Source: Malus domestica (taxonomy: Eukaryota > Streptophyta > Magnoliopsida > Rosales > Rosaceae). From it: 64,000 nucleotides of DNA. Location: the NCBI RefSeq assembly GCF_042453785.1, contig NC_091665.1:30591001-30655000 (forward strand). Direction: 5' to 3'. Under the pieces are notes generated by a model. The model was not told where the DNA came from. It saw only the letters and a list, made by a program, of their open reading frames with translations, and did no database searches. Shown here one piece after another: positions 56,934 through 64,000 of the stretch. Each line of letters opens with the position of its first letter. Within the stretch, counting starts at the first letter, position 1. Position numbers and translations under genes: made by a program.

Positions 56934-58260
56934 CATTATCAGCACGCTCTTGCTAGAAGCTGAGGAATTAACGCATCGTAGGAGGAGGCTATCATCCACC
57001 AAATTCAAAGGCTTATTCGTTTTCTGCTAATCTTGTACGCTTAAAATAAAAGAAGATATTTGAAACGTCCACGAAGCATGAAAACATTCCCAATGATGCA
57101 TGAACCCTTCTATGTTTATATTTTCCTTCCGATATATATATTGTATATGTTCATATATTTGTTTCATGCATCGCACAATTAAATTATTATGTGGAATTTG
57201 TGAGTCAAATTATATAAAATAAATTAGAAGCAAAATTGGGTTTCCTAAATCCTAAGGGATTTTTTGAAAAAAAAAAAAAAGGGAAATGGAATTGGGCATG
57301 GTGCGGCACACCCACCACCATCATTGTGCACGCCACCACCAGGCCTCGGCCTGCGGTCAATTTGATGGACCTGAAGCCCTGAGCCCGTTTGCACTTTGAC
57401 CCGTGGCCTGCTGCTCCCTCTTGGACTGCACCAAGCTTCAGCTTAGGTTCCAGCCTAGGCCTGCATCCTTCATCCAATCCAGCCCAGTTGGCTGGGAGTT
57501 TTCCCTCAGCCCGCACTAACCCACAAGGTTGGGCCTAACCCTCGCACGCCCAACCTACGGCCAACTTTCGTTGGACTTGCCCGTGCCCTCCTTCAGCCCA
57601 GACATGAAACCTAGCTACGGCTAGGGTTTTTCAGCCACCCCGTAGGCCTTTGATCCTGCCCTATCCCTGGACCCGTGGCCTGCAGATACCCTGCGGGCTG
57701 CTTCTAGCAGCAACCCGAAATTTTTTCTCACGGCACCAAGACTAAATGATTTTTGGGGCTATATTTTCGACCCATAATATTATTTTAATATTATTTAACT
57801 TCTACAATCGACCTCATATGACCCGATTTATTGAATTAATTAAAAGTGACCTGCAGTCCATTAATTTGATAATGAATCCAAAATTATTGACCTGAATATC
57901 ACTTTTTGGACATTAACAATTCAATAATTTATTTTTATACTTTGAATACTTTCGTAGTAACGAAGCTCTCACACTTGAGTTCCCGAAGAACCTCAAATCC
58001 ATTATCTTCAAACTAGTATATTGCATTATGTGTTTCTTGCAGGAACCTCTCATTATGAACTAATTGTTCATAAAACTAAATTGAACTTATAGTTTCAAAT
58101 TTAGTGCCTTTGAAAACTGAAGTTTTCATTCAAAACATACCACATGAAACATGTAGCTTTCATGCATAAATTAAACCAATACATGTCTATAGAACCTGTA
58201 TGTTCTACGATATATGTATATGGCTTACCATATGACTACTCACGTTTTTCCCTCTGTTTT
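56934..58260 (+). other. Copia leader region
   Basis: Starts attatcagcacgctcttgc, a possible primer-binding segment although it is not the standard tRNA-Met site. A GC-rich, proline-codon-rich stretch (57290-57720) follows, then AT-rich sequence up to gag. No coding frame here is convincing. Confidence 0.5.
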
Positions 58261-58267
58261 AGGGACA

Positions 58268-58998
58268 TGTTGAACTTAAATAAGCTCAATTTCTCCGCTT
58301 TAGAAGTCTCTGGAAGAAACTATCTAAAGTGGGTTCAAGATGTGAAGCTCCATCTGACTGCAAAGGGTATTAAAGTCATCATCGAGGTACCTATCGCCGA
58401 CAAACTTGTTGATGAAGCTCAGAAGGCTACTGCAATGATCTTTATACGAAGACACATCCATGATGCACTGCAGAATGAGTATCTTGTTGAGGATGACCCA
58501 CGCACCCTCTGGCTTGCTCTAGCCGACCATTTCAATCACCAGAAAGGCATATATTTGCCTGAAGCAAGACACGACTATCAGCATATTCGCTTCCACGACT
58601 TTTAGTCTGTGAATGAATACAACTCTGAAGTTTGTAGAATCCGTTCACTGTTGAAATTCTGCAAAGTGGAACTAACCGAATCAGATCTCCTGGAGAATAC
58701 CTATTCGACCTTCCATGGCGTCAATATTTTCCTGCATCAACAATATATAGCACAAAAATTCACCAAGTTTTCAGGTTTGATCTTTGTTTTACTTCTTGTT
58801 GAAAAGCAGAACCAACTTCTAATGAAGAATCATCAAGCTCGACCCACTGGCTCGAACGCCGCGCCTGAAACGCATGCAACATATTCTACCAGCCATAAAC
58901 GACGAAAGAATCATCGTGGCCGTGGCAATGGGCAGCAAGCCCAACCACGGGCCAAAGGTCAACAATGTGCCGCACCTAAGGGAAGAAATGTAACCTAA
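58268..58998 (+). pseudogene. gag: Copia gag with one internal stop
   Basis: From ATG 58267 or nearby the frame reads MLNLNKLNFSALEVSGRNYL, typical of copia gag. A TAG at 58603-58605 interrupts it, and the same frame resumes at 58606 and ends at 58998. Just after, a zinc-knuckle remnant (YRCGSRDHWSRVC at 59089-59127) has lost its first cysteine to TGA. Confidence 0.75.
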
Positions 58999-59470
58999 CA
59001 GCATCCACCAATTGCCCCTAAGGCCCCAAACTTCAAGAATAAAGGCAAAGCTCTTGTTCAGCCCACTTCTACTGAACTGGACATGTGATATCGCTGTGGA
59101 TCAAGGGATCATTGGTCACGCGTATGCCAAGCTTCTCCTGAGGTTATTGCCAAGTATCATTCCTGTCGTGAATCTAACTTTGCACATATGGATCATTCGA
59201 AAGATGCAACTACATCAATGGAGATATCGGATTTTCATGAGGCGTCAGCGCCTATGGATGAATAAATTAGACATGTTTTTAGGGTGCTTACCCCTAGTGG
59301 TTGAACCCACTAGGAGTGGTCGGCCCTACCCCCCTATTTTCTAGGTTTATGGTTTAATTTTGAACAATTTTTCTAAGTATTTGGAATAATTTGTTTAGTT
59401 TTGGTTTGGTTTGTTTTGAATTATGAATTGTAATTGGAATGGATATTATTTTTTTGAATTGCTTAATTGA

Positions 59471-61901
59471 ATGAATGGACTTATATTTATACATGTGACC
59501 AATTCAATCAATTTATTTCTAGGTATGTCTGGTGGGGAAGTTAGTTGTCTAGCAGATAGTGCAACCACGCACACCATCTTGCATGAACGACATTATTTTA
59601 CTAACTTAATACCCAAGAAAGCTCCTTTGACAACTCTCTCAGGCTCATCCAACCTGATTGAAGGATACGGAAAAGCACGTATCATGTTGTCTAATGATAC
59701 AATCTTGACCATTAAGGAGGCACTCTATTCTCCACGTTACGGAAGAACGTTGCTGAGTTTTAGAGATATTCGAGATAATCAATATCATATTGAAACCACT
59801 GAAGATAATGGTTCTGAATTTCTTTGTACCACTTTATACGAATATGGCTAGAAGCGTATTCACGAGAAATTGGAACGTTTACCGAGTGGGTTGTATATCA
59901 CAAGCATTTGCGGCATAGAAGCCCACAGTGTGGCCGGCCCTATGCCTGATTTTCAGGACACTTTGTTGCTTTGGCATGACCGTTTGGGACATCCTAGACA
60001 TGACATGATGTGTCGTATCCTCAAATCTTCACACGGGCATAAGTTACATCCCTATGTTGAACTCCCGTCATGCAAAGCGTGTTCTTTAGGGACCTTTATA
60101 TACAAAGATTATTCACGACCCCCCTAAGTTTCTTCAAATGAGGGGACATTTGTGGACCTATCCAACCAACATGCGGACCATTTAGATACTTTATGGTGTT
60201 GATTGATGCATCGACAAGATGGTCACATGTTTGCTTGTTGTCCACACACAGCGTCGCGTTTGCTAAACTCCTAGCTCAAATCATTAAGCTAAGGGCTCAC
60301 CACCCTGATTATCCGATTAAGTCAATTCGACTAGATAACGCTAGAGAGTTTATGTCACAGACTTTTGACGATTATTGCATGTCAATAGGAATTGATGTGG
60401 AACATCATGTACCCTATGTTCACACCCAAAACGGCCTGGCAAAAGCTTTCATAAAGTGTCTTCAATTGATAGCTCGGACTTTGGTTATGAGAACCAAACT
60501 GCCAGTATCTACCTAAGGCTATGCAATATTGCACGCAACTATGTTGGTCTGCCTAAGGCCCACCACTACTTAACCACATTCACCGTTACAGTTGGTCATT
60601 GGATACAAGTGTGACGTCTCGTATTTACGGGTGTTTGGGTGCGCCATTTATGTGCCAATAGCGCTGCCGCTACGTACCAAAATGGGTCATCAGAGAAAAA
60701 TGGAAATTTATGTTGGTTATGATTCACTGTCAATTGTTCGCTACTTAAAACCTTTGACATGAGATCTTTTTACCGCACGTTTTGCAGATTGACACTTTGA
60801 TGAGACAGTCTTCCCATCGTTAGGGGGAGATAAGCATGCTAACGTTCACGTAGAATGCCGCGAATTGTCGTGGTATGCTCCCACTATGTCTCATTTAGTT
60901 CCCTGCACTGCCTATTCTGAAACTGAGGTGCGACAAATTATAGATCTTTAGAGCATTGCTCAAAGTATGCCGGATGCTTTTAATGATCTAGGAAATGTGA
61001 CAAGATCACATATACCCGCTGCAAACACACCTGCAAGGACAGATGTACCCCTAACGTTCACGTAGAACGCCGCGAATTGTCGTGGTATGCTCCCACTATG
61101 TCTCATTTAGTTCCCTGCACTGCCTATTCTGAAACTGAGGTGCGACAAATTATAGATCTTTAGAGCATTGCTCAAAGTATGTCGGATGCTTTTAATGATC
61201 TAGGAAATGTGACAAGATCACATATACCCGCTGCAAACACACTTGCAAGGACAGATGTACCCCATGTAAGTCAACAACCCGTCTGGGAAGGCCGGACTGT
61301 CCCCGAAGGTGGGGAGGCCGTATCGTACCCTCCATGCGACAAGGTATATTAGCGGTTAGCCAATCATTTGCTCCGACCCTGAAGCATGGCAGACCCTTTG
61401 GTTCAAAGGATTCACAACCCCGAAAGAGGAAAATGGCACCAACTAGTGACCCCTAGTTTAAATCCGACCATCGCTCACTCATCCATTCCAACACATAAGG
61501 TTATTCTATATTATGGTGATGCTTCAGACGAAACTTGCCGGCATCCCGAGAATCGTGAGATTTTGGTTTATTATGCAGTATTGGATGAGGTTTGAAATAG
61601 GAATGAGATGATCATTGACGATACATTCGCGTACTCAGTAGCTACTGACATCATGCTTAGCGATGACATTGAACCACGTTCCGTTGATGAATGCCAACAT
61701 AGAACCGATTGGTCAAACTGGAAACAAGCAATCCAGGTCGAACTCAATTTGCTCGCGAAACGTAAGGTGTTTAGACCTATCGTTCCTACACCACCACGTG
61801 TGAAGCCTGTTGGCTACAAGTCGATTTTCGTGAGGAAGAGTAATGAGAAGAATGAAATAGTGCAATACAAAGCACGCCTTGTAGCGCAAAGCTTCTCTTA
61901 G
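59471..61901 (+). pseudogene. pol: Copia protease, integrase and start of RT, broken
   Basis: Protease has LADSATTHTIL (from about 59551). The GAG-pre-integrase zinc region has LWHDRLGHP and CKAC (59960-60090). The integrase core has VLIDASTRWSHV (60193), with RLDNAREF and YVHTQNG. The RT start (61608-61901) has WKQAIQVELN and YKARLVAQSFS. Stops and frame changes separate these pieces, for example at 60124, 60514 and 61899. A 212-bp tandem duplication lies at 60840-61262. Confidence 0.75.
60840..61262 (+). repeat. Tandem duplication in the copia element, 212-bp unit
   Basis: aacgttcacgtagaatgccg starts at 60841 and its near-copy at 61053. By eye the two units differ at only about three positions. 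The duplication lies between integrase and RT. Confidence 0.92.
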
Positions 61902-63321
61902 CGCCTTGGGATTTATTATGAGGAGACGTATTCCCCCGTAATGGACGTTATAACGTTCCACTACCTAATCAATTTGGTAGTTTCTGAAAAACTGAATATG
62001 CAACTTATGGACATGGTAACCGCATATCTTTATGGGGATCTAGATAAGAAAATTTACATGAAAGTTCCATAAGGACTTCCATTGACTGGTTCAAATAGTT
62101 TTAGACCATGGAACACTCTCTCAATTAGGTTGAGGAGGTCACTCTACGGGTTGAAACAATCTGGGCGGATGTGGTATAACCGTATGAGTGAATATTTGAC
62201 AAGTCAAGGTTATGGAAACAATGAATTATGCCCATGCGTGTTCATAAAGAAGTCACATTCTGGATTTACAATCATTGCAGTTTATGTCGATGACATGAAC
62301 CTCATTGAGACTCCCGCAAAGCTTGAAGAAATTGTTGCACACTTGAAATCGGAATTTGAGATAAAGGATCTTGGGAAAACTTGGTATCATCTCAGCTTAG
62401 AGATCAAGCATTGTTCGGATGGAATCCTAGTACATCAATCGAACTACACCCAAAAGGTGTTGCGTCATTTTAATGAGGATAAAGCGAAGCCTTCGAGTAC
62501 ACATATGGTCATTCGGACTCTAGATGCTAAACGAGATCCTTTCTATCCAAAGAAGGATGAGGAAGAGATTTTGGAACCCGAAGTTTCTTACCTAGGTGCA
62601 ATTGGGGCTTTAATATACTTGGCTCAATGCACTAGACCTAACATCTGCTTCGCTGTGAATCTTTTGGTAAGATACAGCAATGCGCCCACACGCAGGCACT
62701 GGAATGGTGTTAAGGACATTTTCCGCTACCTCAAGGGTACAACGGATTTGACCTTGTTCTATACCCACGAATCTTCGAGTGTTGCCGCCCCCTATGGTCC
62801 TTGGATTGATTCTCGCCTTGTTGGTTATGCAGATGCTGGATATCTGTCTGACCCACATAGAACACGTTCTCAAATGGGTTACGTCTTTATTGTTGGAGAC
62901 ACAGCTATATTTTGGAGGTCTACCAAGCAAACACTAGTTACGACTTCGTCTAACCATGCTGAGATTCTCGCCCTGCATGAAGCATCGCGTGAGTGCTTTT
63001 GGCTGAGAGAAGTTATGGGACATATTCGAAGCACTAGTGGTCTTACATCAGTCGTTGACCTTCCTACGACGATCTTTGAAGACAATGCGGCATGTATCGA
63101 GCAATTGAATAAAGGATACATCAAGGGAGACAACACCAAGCACATAGCGCCGAAGTTCTTTTACTCACACCAGCAGTAGCAACATCAGAACATTGAAGTC
63201 AAGCAAATATGTTTCCAGGATAACCTGGCCAATCTTTTCACCAAGTCATTGCCCAAGTCTACATTTCAGAAGCTCATCCAAGGAATTGGTATGCGTAAAT
63301 TATTTGAGTTGAATCGCTTGT
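61902..63321 (+). pseudogene. pol: Copia reverse transcriptase and RNase H, broken
   Basis: The longest frame is 62082-63179. It has SLYGLKQSGRMWY, the catalytic YVDDM (62284-62298), TRPNICFAVNLL and RNase H motifs ADAGYLSDPH, SSNHAEILALHEA and FEDNAAC. Stops at 61899, 62070 and 63177 break the frame, and coding-like sequence continues to 63321. Confidence 0.82.
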
Positions 63322-63752
63322 AGTTCTCTTATTTAGAAGTTATGTCTAACTCAGAGGGAGTATCTAGAAGCATACTCACATAATCTTAATTTACTCTTTT
63401 CCTACAATTAGGAGCATTTTTTCCACTAGGTTTTTGCTACCTAACGAGGTTTTAATAAGGCACCCATCATGGGATGATCATGCTCCGTTGAGTTCACTAC
63501 GTTCGTCATGTTTGACGTTTGTTTTAGACATTATGCATACTTCTCACTTTTCTCCTTAGTTTATGGGTTTTTCCCATGCCTTGGGTTTTACCATAGTGAG
63601 ATTTTGTGAGTTTTACTACAAATGCATACTTCACTTAAATTTGAGACTCGTGATCACCCATTGTGCCAATGACTTCATCAACTATTCTACCTTAACTGCT
63701 GAAGATCCGATGCGATGGTTTGTTGAGTATTTACACACTCAAGGGGGAGTAT

Positions 63753-63963
63753 TGTAGTCATATTTAGAATATGAATGTTGATTGTGTAAATCCAAGTAGA
63801 TATGGGAATGTATCTTATATTCCTATTACGAGTAGATTACCTATTAAATGTTGTGAATCAAATACACCTCACAATTAAATCAATCTCTTTTCTCTCTAAC
63901 CATAGCCGGCTCCCCCTCTCTCTCTCTCAACCCTAGATTGTTTCATCAAATAGACCTACAACA
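63753..63963 (+). repeat. 3' LTR of the copia element, TATA region deleted
   Basis: 211 bp. Relative to the 5' LTR it lacks 59 bp between ttaaatgttgt and gaatcaaa, which includes the TATA box. The remaining parts align end to end. Confidence 0.85.
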
Positions 63964-64000
63964 AAATTGTAATTTTCCTAGGTCATGTATCTTTTGTAAA

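Larger units (their letters stand above)
56664..63963 (+). mobile_element. Ty1/copia LTR retrotransposon, decayed
   Basis: The 5' LTR is 56664-56933 and the 3' LTR is 63753-63963. The order gag, protease, integrase, reverse transcriptase, RNase H defines Ty1/copia. A polypurine tract (aagggggagt) precedes the 3' LTR. The LTRs differ at roughly 6% of aligned sites by eye, plus a 59-bp deletion, so the copy is older than the gypsy element. No matching 5-bp target duplication was found. Many stops break the coding region. Confidence 0.9.

Noticed and set aside
57205..57516. 103-codon minus-strand frame in the copia leader
   Set aside because: It lies in GC-rich leader sequence on the strand opposite the element's genes and has no domain.

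Overview
This is plant nuclear DNA. The genes have spliced exons with GT-AG introns, and the window holds tau-class glutathione S-transferases, a YUCCA auxin-synthesis enzyme, a plastid-type glutaredoxin and many nested transposable elements. The repeats (Cassandra LTRs with a 5S rRNA-like core, an RTE-type LINE tail, Au-like SINEs) fit a woody eudicot. I suspect apple or pear (Rosaceae) from general familiarity, but nothing here proves the species.

Positions 1-26557 form a GST cluster. Four complete two-exon GSTU genes lie at 203-1028 (minus), 2110-3296 (plus), 20560-21404 (plus) and 25803-26557 (plus). Two decayed minus-strand 5' ends of the same family sit at about 1467-1760 and 25214-25490, each about 0.6 kb from a plus-strand GST. 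This suggests a duplicated head-to-head GST pair. The cluster is split by a 14.9-kb Ty3/gypsy element of the Tat type (3682-18550, 939-bp LTRs, target duplication ggagt). Between pol and its 3' LTR that element carries a four-exon gene on the opposite strand encoding a plant mobile domain protein, with its own TATA box. A 1.3-kb hAT-like element is inserted in that gene. A back-to-back array of five Cassandra LTR copies lies at 22903-24396.

Positions 26875-34220 hold a five-exon minus-strand gene for a GRXS12-like chloroplast glutaredoxin, convergent with the last GST. Its fourth intron has been expanded to about 5 kb by a LINE tail and an unclassified element that has its own coiled-coil reading frame and three nested tandem-repeat families. 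Its third intron holds a SINE with a perfect 20-bp target duplication. Pieces of these introns recur next to the third GST, in the same order, so a GST-glutaredoxin block was probably duplicated and the second glutaredoxin lost.

Positions 34221-48150 are mostly AT-rich intergenic DNA around one intact three-exon YUCCA gene (39618-41231, minus; 423 residues). Small elements here include a TRIM-like remnant, a tRNA-type SINE, MITEs and a 322-bp tandem duplication.

Positions 48157-63963 are mobile DNA: a dead PIF/Harbinger transposon (48157-50751) with a nested Cassandra solo LTR; a Mutator-like element (50863-51884) that has captured a piece of a host gene I recognise as ISPF of the MEP isoprenoid pathway; a 4-kb AT-rich stretch with nothing I can call; a small long-TIR element; and a decayed Ty1/copia element (56664-63963).

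As a functional picture, the host genes serve xenobiotic and redox chemistry (GSTs, glutaredoxin) and auxin synthesis (YUCCA). The rest is a record of successive element insertions. The antisense mobile-domain gene in the gypsy element and the ISPF-carrying Mutator-like element are the most interesting items.
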